From NCBI GenBank assembly GCA_002331385.1, contig DCYB01000001.1:124001-188000 (forward strand): 64,000 nucleotides of DNA, read 5' to 3'. A model generated the notes under the pieces. It was not told the origin of the DNA. It saw only the letters and a program-made list of their open reading frames with translations, and made no database searches. This document shows positions 17,141 through 25,290 of this stretch, one piece after another. Positions within the stretch are counted from its first letter, which is position 1; each line of letters starts with the position of its first letter. Origin of the DNA: Comamonadaceae bacterium UBA2121. Its GTDB lineage: Bacteria > Pseudomonadota > Gammaproteobacteria > Burkholderiales > Burkholderiaceae_C. A program made the translations under genes and the position numbers.

Positions 17141-17731
17141 TCAGCGGCGGTCTGCCAGTGCATGGGCGATCGTGCCCAGATCGACGAACTCCAATTCACT
17201 ACCCACCGGCACACCGCGTGCCAGCCGAGTGACCTGCACGCCGCGCGGGCGCAGCGCCTCGCTGATGGCGTAGGCCGTGGCCTCCCCCTCAGCGGTGAAG
17301 CTGGTGGCGAGAATCACCTCCTGCACCACCCCATCGGTGGCACGTTCGATCAGCTTTTTCACGCCAATGTCCTTGGGCCCCACGCCGCTGAGCGGCGACA
17401 GCCGACCCATCAGCACAAAGTACAGGCCCTTGAACGCACCTGTGCGCTCCATGGCGGACTGGTCCGCAGGCGTCTCCACCACGCACAGACGTGACACATC
17501 CCGCCCCGGATCAGCGCACACCTCGCACACGGCCGCCTCGGTGAACGTGTGGCAGCGCTCGCAATGGCGAATGGATTGCGTCGCCTCGTGCAAGGCGCGC
17601 GAGAGCAACTGCGCACCTTCCCGATCGTGCTGCAGCAAATGAAACGCCATGCGCTGCGCGGACTTGATGCCCACGCCCGGCAGCCGCCGCAGCGACTGGA
17701 TCAGCGCATCCAGAGAACTGGTATCAGACAT
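17141..17731 (-). CDS. recR: recombination mediator protein RecR
   Basis: RecR acts with RecO and RecF to load RecA on gapped DNA. The 196-residue protein has the helix-hairpin-helix LRRLPGVGIKSAQRMAFHLL, the four-cysteine zinc finger (Cys57, Cys60, Cys69, Cys72 in HCERCHTFTEAAVCEVC), and a Toprim domain (RLCVVETPADQSAMERTG). Length and domain order are standard. It is the third gene of the dnaX-ybaB-recR group on the minus strand, an arrangement conserved in many bacteria, 58 bases after ybaB. Confidence 0.97.
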   Translation of the reverse strand: MSDTSSLDALIQSLRRLPGVGIKSAQRMAFHLLQHDREGAQLLSRALHEATQSIRHCERCHTFTEAAVCEVCADPGRDVSRLCVVETPADQSAMERTGAFKGLYFVLMGRLSPLSGVGPKDIGVKKLIERATDGVVQEVILATSFTAEGEATAYAISEALRPRGVQVTRLARGVPVGSELEFVDLGTIAHALADRR

Positions 17732-17789
17732 GAGAACGCCATCCGGGAGCCATTCGCGCCCGCAAGCGCGCGTGCCCCCGCACAGTCGA

Positions 17790-18122
17790 TCAGAACGGGA
17801 ACTTCATGCCGCCCGGAAGGCCCGGCATGCCCGCAGTGATCTTGCCCATCTTCTCTTGCGAGGTCTCTTCTGCCTTGCGCACGGCCGCGTTGAAAGCGGC
17901 GGCCACCAGATCTTCCAGCATGTCCTTGTCGTCCGCCAGCAGCGACGGATCGATAGTCACGCGCTTGACGTCGTGCTTGCAGGTCATCACCACCTTGACC
18001 AGACCGGCGCCGGACTCGCCTTCCACCTCGATGTTGCCCAGTTCGTCCTGCGCCTTCTTCAGGTTGTCCTGCATGGCTTGCGCCTGCTTCATCAGACCGG
18101 CGAGCTGTCCCTTGTTGAACAT
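17790..18122 (-). CDS. ybaB: YbaB/EbfC nucleoid-associated protein
   Basis: This 110-residue DNA-binding protein belongs to the YbaB/EbfC family, dimers that bind DNA with little specificity and shape the nucleoid. It begins MFNKGQLAGLMKQAQAMQDN, and the core GAGLVKVVMTCKHDVKRVTIDPSLL and the helix DLVAAAFNAAVRKAEE are typical. It lies between dnaX and recR. A 178-base gap separates it from dnaX; I see no gene or clear structure there. Confidence 0.96.
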   Translation of the reverse strand: MFNKGQLAGLMKQAQAMQDNLKKAQDELGNIEVEGESGAGLVKVVMTCKHDVKRVTIDPSLLADDKDMLEDLVAAAFNAAVRKAEETSQEKMGKITAGMPGLPGGMKFPF

Positions 18123-18300
18123 GGTGAATTCCTTTGCTTTTTGAATGAATGTGAAAACGAAACGGCCTTGGTTCTGAACGCTTCAATGAATCAGGCCGAA
18201 CAGGTCATTGTGCTTCGATTGTGCGACGAAATTCCGAGGCAGCCCAAACGCGGTGGCTTTTCAGCGCGATTCGGGCGCAGGGCTGCGGACAATGCAGCGC

Positions 18301-20304
18301 TCATGCGGGTTTGATGCTGCCCGGCACGATTTTCGCGCCAAAATCGCGCATCAACTGCTGCACGCGCGGATCGTCACGCACGATCTCCTCCGCCAACCGC
18401 TGGCGCTGCGCCGCCGCGTACGCATTGCGACGCGCCGGACTGTCCAGCACTTTGCCCACTTCCACGCTGATCTGCCGCGTATGACCCGCAGCCTCCAGCG
18501 CCGCACGCAACCGCTCACGCGCCGTCGGCTGGTTGAGCGACTCGCGCTCCACGCGCAGCAACCAGTGCGCTTCATCGCGCGCAATCAATTGCGATTGCAG
18601 CGCCAGTTCGCGCACCAGCGCCGTAATCGCTTCCGCCGCCACCAGTTCCTGCACCGTCTGGTACCAGACCTCGCCCTCGGCCGTTGGCACCAGTCGCTGC
18701 GCCGCAGTGTTATGCCCATTCACCTGCGCGGGCTGCAAGCGCATGCCCGGCTCCGGCGCGTTGCGTACGGGAATGTTGTAGGTATCCGCTTCTTCCTGCG
18801 ACAGCGGCTGGCGCTGTTGCGACTCGACCGGTGTGCGCACCACCTCCTCGGGCGTCCGCACCGGCAAACGCACTGCCGGATGCGCCGGCTCCGCCACCTG
18901 CGGCGGGGCCTCTGGCGCAACGGGCGCGGCATATTGTGGCGGCTGGACGGACGCCTCAGGAACACGATCGGGAACGGCAGCGGGCGCCTCGGCTTCACGC
19001 AGCTGGCGTGGTGCAGGTGCTTCTTGCCGCTCTTCTGACATCGGCGGTTCCGCTGCGGCCAGCGGAGCCACTGGAGGCGCTATCGATGCCGCCTCAGTCG
19101 ACTTCAGAGTTTTTTTTTCAGCCTCGTCTGCGGGGGCAGACGCTGTCGGATTCGATGGCGCCGCGCCGGACGCTGTGGCCATGGTGGCCTCGGTCACCGG
19201 CCTCTTGAACGCCAGCAAGCGCAACAGCACCATCGTGAGCGCGGCGTATTCGTCAGGGGCCAGCCCCAATTCCGCACGGCCATGCAGGCACATGCTGTAG
19301 AGCAACTGGGTTTCGTCCGCAGGCAAGACTTGCGCCAGACGCGCCATCTCCTGCGCTTCACTGTCGTGCGGATCGGCTGCAGCCGCCGCATTCGGCACCG
19401 CCTGAATCACCGCCATGCGCTGCAGCACCATGCTCATTTCTTCCAGCGTGGAAGCGGCAGACAGCCCATTCATGCGCAGCGCATCGACAGTTTCCACCAC
19501 CGTGCGCCCATCGCTGCGCGCCAGTGCTTCGATCAACCGGAACACGTAAGTGCGATCCACGCTGCCGAGCATTAGCCGCACACCGGCCTCCTGCAAGGCG
19601 CCGCTACCAAAGGCGATGGCCTGATCCGTCAAACTCAACGCATCGCGCATGGAACCACGCGCCGCACGCGACAGCAAGCGCAGCGCACCGGGTTCGGCCT
19701 GCACGTTCTCTTGCGCCAGCACGCGCGAGAGGTGTTCCTCCACCGTCTCCGGCGCCATCGGTCGCAGGTTGAACTGCAAGCATCGGCTCAGCACCGTCAC
19801 CGGCACTTTCTGCGGATCGGTCGTGGCCAGCACGAACTTCAGATACTCCGGCGGCTCCTCCAGCGTTTTCAGCATGGCATTGAACGCCGTGTTCGTGAGC
19901 ATGTGCACCTCGTCGATCATGAAGACCTTGAAGCGCCCCTGCACCGGCTTGTACACCGCCTGCTCCAGCAGCCCCTGCACCTCGTCCACGCCGCGATTGG
20001 ACGCCGCGTCCAACTCGGTGTAATCGGGAAAGCGGCCACTATCGATATCCGTACACGCCGCGCACACACCGCACGGCGTGGCAGTGATTCCGCCCTGGCC
20101 GTCCGGCCCCTGACAGTTGAGCGACTTGGCCAGAATGCGCGACACCGTCGTCTTGCCCACCCCGCGCGTGCCGGTGAACAGATAGGCATGGTGCAACCGC
20201 TGCTGCGTCAACGCATTGGTCAACGCCTGAACCACATGCTCCTGCCCGACCATCTCGGTGAAGGTCTTGGGACGGTATTTACGGGCAAGCACTAAATAAG
20301 ACAT
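18301..20304 (-). CDS. dnaX: DNA polymerase III subunits tau and (probably) gamma
   Basis: DnaX is the clamp-loader ATPase of the replicative polymerase. The 667-residue tau product has Walker A GTRGVGKTT, the zinc-module cysteines (CQGPDGQGG..CGVCAAC), the DExx box VFMIDEVHML, an SRC motif VTVLSRCLQF, a Pro/Ala-rich linker and a C-terminal tau domain. The ATG at 20304 gives MSYLVLARKYRPKTF, the family start. A run of nine A at 19118-19110 (codons 396-399) in the linker is a strong slippage site. A -1 shift meets a TGA after five codons and would yield a gamma-like product of about 403 residues. A 4.5S RNA gene lies just upstream on the other strand. Confidence 0.97.
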   Translation of the reverse strand: MSYLVLARKYRPKTFTEMVGQEHVVQALTNALTQQRLHHAYLFTGTRGVGKTTVSRILAKSLNCQGPDGQGGITATPCGVCAACTDIDSGRFPDYTELDAASNRGVDEVQGLLEQAVYKPVQGRFKVFMIDEVHMLTNTAFNAMLKTLEEPPEYLKFVLATTDPQKVPVTVLSRCLQFNLRPMAPETVEEHLSRVLAQENVQAEPGALRLLSRAARGSMRDALSLTDQAIAFGSGALQEAGVRLMLGSVDRTYVFRLIEALARSDGRTVVETVDALRMNGLSAASTLEEMSMVLQRMAVIQAVPNAAAAADPHDSEAQEMARLAQVLPADETQLLYSMCLHGRAELGLAPDEYAALTMVLLRLLAFKRPVTEATMATASGAAPSNPTASAPADEAEKKTLKSTEAASIAPPVAPLAAAEPPMSEERQEAPAPRQLREAEAPAAVPDRVPEASVQPPQYAAPVAPEAPPQVAEPAHPAVRLPVRTPEEVVRTPVESQQRQPLSQEEADTYNIPVRNAPEPGMRLQPAQVNGHNTAAQRLVPTAEGEVWYQTVQELVAAEAITALVRELALQSQLIARDEAHWLLRVERESLNQPTARERLRAALEAAGHTRQISVEVGKVLDSPARRNAYAAAQRQRLAEEIVRDDPRVQQLMRDFGAKIVPGSIKPA
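19074..19125 (-). promoter_or_regulatory. probable programmed slippage / -1 frameshift signal in dnaX
   Basis: On the coding strand a GAGG (possible internal Shine-Dalgarno) lies just upstream of nine consecutive A (19118-19110). The -1 frame after the run reads N-S-E-V-D then TGA (19096-19094). Directly at this stop begins a stem GAGGCG...CGCCTC (19095-19090 with 19079-19074, 10-base loop). This arrangement resembles the dnaX signals of Escherichia coli (ribosomal frameshift) and Thermus (transcriptional slippage on A9). Either mechanism would make a short gamma form. Confidence 0.65.
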
Positions 20305-20386
20305 ACCAGCGATTCTACGACCCCCGCCGCCAGGAATTCCCGACACATTGCTGCACCGCACCCCAGACCGGTTTACAATAGCAGTC

Positions 20387-20480
20387 GACGGGCCTCCTCG
20401 CATGGGGAAGCGGCCAACCGGGTCAGGTGGGGAACCAAGCAGCCCTAACTGTGAAACCAGTGCCGAGGGTAAGGCTCGTC
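20387..20480 (+). ncRNA. ffs: 4.5S RNA (bacterial signal recognition particle RNA)
   Basis: This is an SRP RNA of about 94 nt. The 5' end GACGGGCCT pairs with the 3' end AGGCTCGTC (one G-U). Inside, CCTCG pairs with CGAGG. The apical domain IV is intact: a GGAA tetraloop closed by GG/CC, and the conserved symmetric loop in GGGTCAGG...AAGCAGCCC that binds Ffh. It is divergent from dnaX, with 82 bases between. Ends are set by base pairing and could be off by a few bases. A related but diverged hairpin is present at 28458-28579. Confidence 0.9.
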
Positions 20481-20492
20481 ACCTTCTTCAGG

Positions 20493-20517
20493 AAATCTCT
20501 TTGCTCTCAAGAGGTTT
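20493..20517 (+). terminator. possible hairpin terminator after ffs
   Basis: AAATCTCTT pairs with AAGAGGTTT (one T-G) around a seven-base loop, 12 bases after the end of the 4.5S RNA; a T6 run follows 15 bases later. A second perfect hairpin (GCCTCT/AGAGGC) lies at 20614-20630, followed by TTTT. The rest of the 240 bases to the end of hsdR shows no gene. Confidence 0.4.
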
Positions 20518-20720
20518 CTGCTGTGGGGAAGGCTTTTTTAGCCATGTGTGATTTATTGGTGCGACACTTGTCCAGTCAGGCAGGTGCTCACACATTCATG
20601 GCAGCCCTTCCCGGCCTCTATCTCAGAGGCGAGTTTTACCAACTCAGAACCACCATTTCGACAGACCTCTGAACAAGGTTTGGGTGTTCGGAAATTCTGG
20701 GCAAAAAACACCCCCCCGCG

Positions 20721-23700
20721 TTACACCCAACTCTCGCCCAGCGCCTTGGCCTGCTCCAGCACCAGTTCCACCGCGTTGTCGGCCAAGTCTGGCGGATATT
20801 TGTATTTTTTGAGCACACGTTTGACCATCAGGCGCAGGCGGGCACGCACGCTCTCGCGCTCGGCCCAGTCCACCGTCACGTTCTTGCGCAGGTTGTCCGT
20901 CAGTTCCTGAGCAATCTTCTTCAAGATCTCGTCGCTCAACTCGCGCGCGGCAGACTCGTTCTCAATCAAGGCCTCGTAGAACTTCACTTCGTCCTCTGTC
21001 AGACCCAGCGTCTCTCCCCGCTTGGCCGCTTCGCGGAACTTCTTGGCCATCTCGACCAGCTCTTCCATCACCTGCGCGGCTTCAATGCTGCGGTTCTGGT
21101 AACGGGTCACCACATTGCCCAGCATCTCCGAGAATTTCTTTTGCTGCACCACGTTAGTAGCGAAGCGCGACTTGATTTCCCCTTCCAGCAGCCGCTCCAG
21201 CAGTTCTACAGCCAGATTGCGCTCCGGCAAGTTTTTGACCTGGGCTAGAAAGTCATCATCCAGCAGCCCGATGTTAGGCTTGTCCAGACCGACGGCAGAG
21301 AAGATATCCACCACCTGCTCACTCACCACCGCCTGGTTGATGATTTGGCGCACGGCTGCATCCTTGGCCGCATCGTCCAGCTTCTTCTTGCTGACGTCGC
21401 GCTTGGTCAGCAGCACCTTGACGGCCTGCATGAAGGCGACTTCGTCCCGTAGCGCTTTGGCTTCATCCAGCGTGCAGCACAAACTGAATGCTTGACCAAG
21501 CGCCAGCGCGTTGTCGGCAAATCGCTTTTTTCCATCGCGCTCGCCACCGGGTTTGGACGGTGGCAGTCCCAGCACGTGGTTGGCAGCGCCAGCCAGCATC
21601 TTGTGCCCACCCGTGCGAAAGCCGCTCCATTCGTAGCCATGCAGCAATGCCGTGAGCACATCCAGCTTCTCCAGCATCACTGCCAAGGCTTCATGCGCAT
21701 CCACCGTGGGCTTGCCACGGCCTTTGCTGGCGGTGTACTCCTTCATCGCGGCCTTCAGCTCGTTGCCAATGCCAAGATAGTCCACCACCAAGCCGCCCTG
21801 CTTGCCCTTGAACACGCGGTTCACCCGCGCAATGGCTTGCATCAGGTTGTGGCCCTTCATGGGCTTGTCCACGTACATCGTGTGTACGCAGGGCGCATCA
21901 AAACCCGTCAGCCACATGTCCCGCACGATGACGATTTTCAAAGGGTCTGCCGGGTCTTTGAAGCGCTTTTCCAATCGCTTCTTGATGGCATTTCCGTAGA
22001 TGTGAGGGCGCAGCAAGGCTTTGTCGCTGGCGCTTCCCGTCATCACAATCTTGATGGCACCGTTCTCCGGGTCATCGCTGTGCCAGTCGGGGCGCAGTTG
22101 CTTGATGGCGTCATACAGATGCACGCAGATATCGCGACTCATGGCCACCACCATGGCCTTGCCGGGACTCACCGCATCCCGCATCTCGAAGTGCTCGACC
22201 AAATCCTTGGCCACGCTGTCAATGCGCGATTGCGTACCCACCACCTGTTCCAAAGCCGTCCATTTGCTTTTAGCCTGGGCCTGCTGGTCTTCTTCCTCGT
22301 CCTCGGTCAGCTCATCCACTTCATCGTCCAGCAATGGCAGCAACTCTGCATTGAGCTTGAGCTTGGCCAGCCGGCTCTCGTAGTAGATGGGCACCGTGGC
22401 TCCATCTTCCTTGGCCTGCTGCATGTCATAAATGTGAATGTGGTTGCCAAACACCGCTTCGGTGTTCTTGTCGCTCCCGCTCACCGGCGTGCCCGTGAAC
22501 GCCACAAACGTGGCCTGAGGCAATGCATCACGCAAGTGCTGTGCATAGCCCGCCTGATAGGTCAGCACTTCGGTTTCAGCAGGGGCAAACTGGGCCTGAT
22601 GCGCCACCGGCTTACCGTCCGTAGTCAGCGGCGCACCGCTGCCAGCCAAAGCGTATTTCTGCTTGCGAATCTTGAGTTTGGCCGCAAACCCATATTGCGT
22701 GCGGTGCGCCTCATCTGCCAACACGACGATGTTGCTGCGCTCCGACAGCACCGGAAACATGTCCTCGTCCTCACCCGGCATGAATTTTTGAATGGTGGCA
22801 AACACAATGCCGCCCGACGGCCGGTTCGCCAGCAACTGCCGCAATTGCTGGCGCGTGTGGGCCTGCACCGGCTGCTCGCGCAAAAGGTCTTGGGCCAGAC
22901 TGAACACACCAAACAATTGCCCATCCAGATCGTTGCGGTCGGTGACGACCACAATCGTTGGGTTTTGCAGCATCGGCTCCTGCAGCACCCGCGCTGCGAA
23001 GCAGGTCATCGTAATGCTCTTGCCCGAGCCCTGCGTGTGCCACACCACCCCACCCTTGCCGCGCACAGTCGCAGCAGCACCCTTGTCAGCCGCCTGCAAT
23101 ACGCGTGCAATGGCAGCGCGTACCGCGTGGTACTGGTGATAGCCAGCTACTTTTTTAATCAGCTTGCCATCATCCTCAAACAGCACGCAGTAGCGCAGGT
23201 AGTCCAGCAGAATCTCGGGGGCCAGCACACCGCGCACCAAGGTTTCTAGCTCACTGAACTGACCGAGTGGGTCAATCTCCACCCCGTCAATCGTGCGCCA
23301 CTGCATGTAGCGCTCCCGGTCGGCTGAGAGCGACCCCATGCGCGCCTCTGTGCCATCGCCAATCACAAGCAATTCATTGGTGCGGAAAAGTTCGGGGATT
23401 TGCTCCTTGTACGTCTCTATCTGGTCATAAGCCATCCAGATGTCGGCATTTAGGTCAGCGGGGTTCTTCAACTCCAGCACTACCAACGGCATGCCATTGA
23501 TGAACAGCACCACATCCGGTCTACGCGTGTGCCGCTGGCCCTTGATGCTGAACTGGTTGACCGACCAGAACTGGTTGTTGGCGGCGGCACCCCAGTCCAC
23601 CAGCCTGGCAAAGTCCCCACGGGTTTCGCCATTCACCTGGTAGCTCACCGGCACACCGTTGACCAGCAGCTTGTGGAAAGCCCGGTTCGACGGCAGCAAT

Positions 23701-23933
23701 GCTGGCACGCCCAAGTCCAGCACCTGCGCCAGCGCATCGTCGCGCGCAGCCTGGGGTATGCCGGGGTTCAAGCGCTGCAAGGCTTCGCGCAGGTTGTCTT
23801 GCAATACCACCTGCTGGTAGTTGCTGCGCAGCGGCGTCTCACCATCAGGAGCAATGGCCAAACCGTGCTTGATGGTGTAGCCCACCTCTTGCAGCCAGCC
23901 CAGTGTTTCTTGTTCTAGTTGGTCTTCCGTCAT
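20721..23933 (-). CDS. hsdR: type I restriction enzyme R subunit (HsdR)
   Basis: HsdR provides the translocase and nuclease of a type I restriction-modification complex (R2M2S). The 1070-residue protein has an N-terminal PD-(D/E)xK nuclease (Asp140, Glu154-x-Lys156 in RRPDVVLFINGMPLVVLELK) and a superfamily 2 motor with Walker A TQGSGKS (Lys305), the DEAH box (407-410), FTGTP, and motif VI QAIARVNRVFKGK. A helical C-terminal HsdM-binding region follows. Length is standard. It lies 52 bases after fic on the same strand, separated from hsdM-hsdS, so its expression may depend on the fic promoter and its operators. It ends 240 bases from ffs. Confidence 0.96.
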   Translation of the reverse strand: MTEDQLEQETLGWLQEVGYTIKHGLAIAPDGETPLRSNYQQVVLQDNLREALQRLNPGIPQAARDDALAQVLDLGVPALLPSNRAFHKLLVNGVPVSYQVNGETRGDFARLVDWGAAANNQFWSVNQFSIKGQRHTRRPDVVLFINGMPLVVLELKNPADLNADIWMAYDQIETYKEQIPELFRTNELLVIGDGTEARMGSLSADRERYMQWRTIDGVEIDPLGQFSELETLVRGVLAPEILLDYLRYCVLFEDDGKLIKKVAGYHQYHAVRAAIARVLQAADKGAAATVRGKGGVVWHTQGSGKSITMTCFAARVLQEPMLQNPTIVVVTDRNDLDGQLFGVFSLAQDLLREQPVQAHTRQQLRQLLANRPSGGIVFATIQKFMPGEDEDMFPVLSERSNIVVLADEAHRTQYGFAAKLKIRKQKYALAGSGAPLTTDGKPVAHQAQFAPAETEVLTYQAGYAQHLRDALPQATFVAFTGTPVSGSDKNTEAVFGNHIHIYDMQQAKEDGATVPIYYESRLAKLKLNAELLPLLDDEVDELTEDEEEDQQAQAKSKWTALEQVVGTQSRIDSVAKDLVEHFEMRDAVSPGKAMVVAMSRDICVHLYDAIKQLRPDWHSDDPENGAIKIVMTGSASDKALLRPHIYGNAIKKRLEKRFKDPADPLKIVIVRDMWLTGFDAPCVHTMYVDKPMKGHNLMQAIARVNRVFKGKQGGLVVDYLGIGNELKAAMKEYTASKGRGKPTVDAHEALAVMLEKLDVLTALLHGYEWSGFRTGGHKMLAGAANHVLGLPPSKPGGERDGKKRFADNALALGQAFSLCCTLDEAKALRDEVAFMQAVKVLLTKRDVSKKKLDDAAKDAAVRQIINQAVVSEQVVDIFSAVGLDKPNIGLLDDDFLAQVKNLPERNLAVELLERLLEGEIKSRFATNVVQQKKFSEMLGNVVTRYQNRSIEAAQVMEELVEMAKKFREAAKRGETLGLTEDEVKFYEALIENESAARELSDEILKKIAQELTDNLRKNVTVDWAERESVRARLRLMVKRVLKKYKYPPDLADNAVELVLEQAKALGESWV

Positions 23934-23985
23934 CTCATCCCCTAGTGACCTGTTTACTTCATGTTACCAGCGTCGTCATCTCAGC

Positions 23986-25044
23986 CTACGGCGTCACCAG
24001 AATTCGCGTCAACGCATGGTTGATGTAGTAGTTGCTGCGGCCAATCTTTTGCTTTTCCAGAAAGCCTGTTTCCGTCAGTACATCCAGGTACTTGGTTGCC
24101 GTCAACCTCGACACCTGCAAATCGTTCTGCATGAACTCGATCTTGGTGTAAGGGTGCATGAACAAGCTGTTGATGAGGTCTTGGCTGTAGAACTTGTGTT
24201 GCTCACGAATGCGGTGCTTGTAGTCGAACAGGGCATCCCGAATGCCTATGACTGTTTGCAGCGTCTGCTGCGCCGTCTGCTCCACTGCATCCAACATGTA
24301 CAGCACCCAGTCCTCCCAAGCGTCATGGTCACGCACGGCCTGCAAATGACGGTAGTAATCAGCCTTGGTCTTCACAATGTGGCGGCTCAGGTACAGCACA
24401 GGAATCTCCAGCAGCCCTTCCTTGACCAGATACAGCACGTTCAGAATGCGCCCGGTGCGGCCATTGCCATCGTAGAAAGGGTGAATGCTCTCGAACTGAT
24501 GGTGAATCAGCGCCATCTTGATGAGCGGGTCGACCGGCACTGCATCCGGGTCGTTGATGACCTGCTCCAAGTCACGCATCAGCGCCACAATCACGTCCGG
24601 CTCCTGCGGCGGGGTGTATACCGTGCGCCCTGCGCCATCCTTCAAGGCCGTACCCGGCAGCTTTCGAAAACCCGCATGATTGCGCTCCAGTTCGCGCTGC
24701 ATCTCAATCAGGTGGTTGGAGGTCAGCAGGCCCGTCTCCTTGACCAGCCGAAAGCCCGTGTATAGCGCCTGCCGGTAGCTCAACACCTCCTTGCTGGCGG
24801 CTGACATCTGCGCCTCGGGCGACAAGTCATCTTTGAACAGCTCATCGTGGGTGGTCACGATGTTCTCAATCTCCGAGCTGTCCTTGGCTTCCTGCAGACC
24901 CAGAGTGTTGATGAGGATGCCTTGGTTGGGGATGGACGCTGCAATGCCCTTCAACTCCGCCAGCTTGCGGCTGGCGCTGGCCAGCTTTTTCAGAATGGGC
25001 GCGGTGTCAAAGCGTTCGGGGTGGAGAGCAGTAAGGGAGTCCAT
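23986..25044 (-). CDS. Fic family protein with self-inhibitory N-terminus and C-terminal winged helix
   Basis: Fic enzymes usually transfer AMP from ATP to protein hydroxyl groups. This 352-residue protein has the full catalytic motif HPFYDGNGRTGR (His188 to Arg199). Upstream it carries the inhibitory helix motif (S/T)xxxE(G/N) as Ser56-x3-Glu60-Asn61, the class II arrangement in which the toxin and its inhibitor are one chain. Residues about 288-348 (INSLFMHPYTKIEFMQNDLQ, then SRLTATKYLDVLTETGFLEK) form a winged helix. The gene sits between hsdS and hsdR. Upstream are tandem TGTATAG dyads, the nearest 12 bases from the ATG, so autorepression is likely. No separate antitoxin is present. Confidence 0.94.
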   Translation of the reverse strand: MDSLTALHPERFDTAPILKKLASASRKLAELKGIAASIPNQGILINTLGLQEAKDSSEIENIVTTHDELFKDDLSPEAQMSAASKEVLSYRQALYTGFRLVKETGLLTSNHLIEMQRELERNHAGFRKLPGTALKDGAGRTVYTPPQEPDVIVALMRDLEQVINDPDAVPVDPLIKMALIHHQFESIHPFYDGNGRTGRILNVLYLVKEGLLEIPVLYLSRHIVKTKADYYRHLQAVRDHDAWEDWVLYMLDAVEQTAQQTLQTVIGIRDALFDYKHRIREQHKFYSQDLINSLFMHPYTKIEFMQNDLQVSRLTATKYLDVLTETGFLEKQKIGRSNYYINHALTRILVTP

Positions 25045-25055
25045 GCATCAGAACA

Positions 25056-25123
25056 TGTATAGAAAATGGCAATTTTTATACACATTCGATCCGACGTGTA
25101 TAGAAAATCGCATTTTTTGCACA
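25056..25123 (-). promoter_or_regulatory. tandem TGTATAG dyad operators upstream of fic-hsdR
   Basis: Two direct copies of TGTATAGAAAATnGCA lie at 25056 and 25097, 41 bases (about four helical turns) apart. Each is a dyad: the first closes with TTTTTATACACA (to 25084), the second with TTTTTTGCACA (to 25123). A third, inverted half site CTATACA (25169-25175) is followed by TGTGTGCACA. The first site lies 12 bases upstream of the fic ATG, where a bound protein would block transcription or translation. The rest of the 246-base gap up to hsdS holds no gene. Confidence 0.65.
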
Positions 25124-25290
25124 GATTGAGCCTTAAAAGTTCTAACTTGCATAGCAAACCGTCATGTTCTATACATCTGTGTGCACACCGACTGCTCGAA
25201 TTTGATAGCTGCCAACTTTCTCCAGTATTTAGCTTCAAGCCATAGAGTAGCCTGAAGCCTGCATGTGGTAAGCGATGAAAGCTCCTATTT

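Noticed and set aside
21492..23249. A 585-codon open frame antisense to hsdR.
   Set aside because: No recognisable domain and low-complexity composition; hsdR has all its motifs on the other strand.
25056..25185. The TGTATAG repeats as a small CRISPR array.
   Set aside because: Only two direct copies, each itself a dyad, with no uniform spacers and no cas genes.
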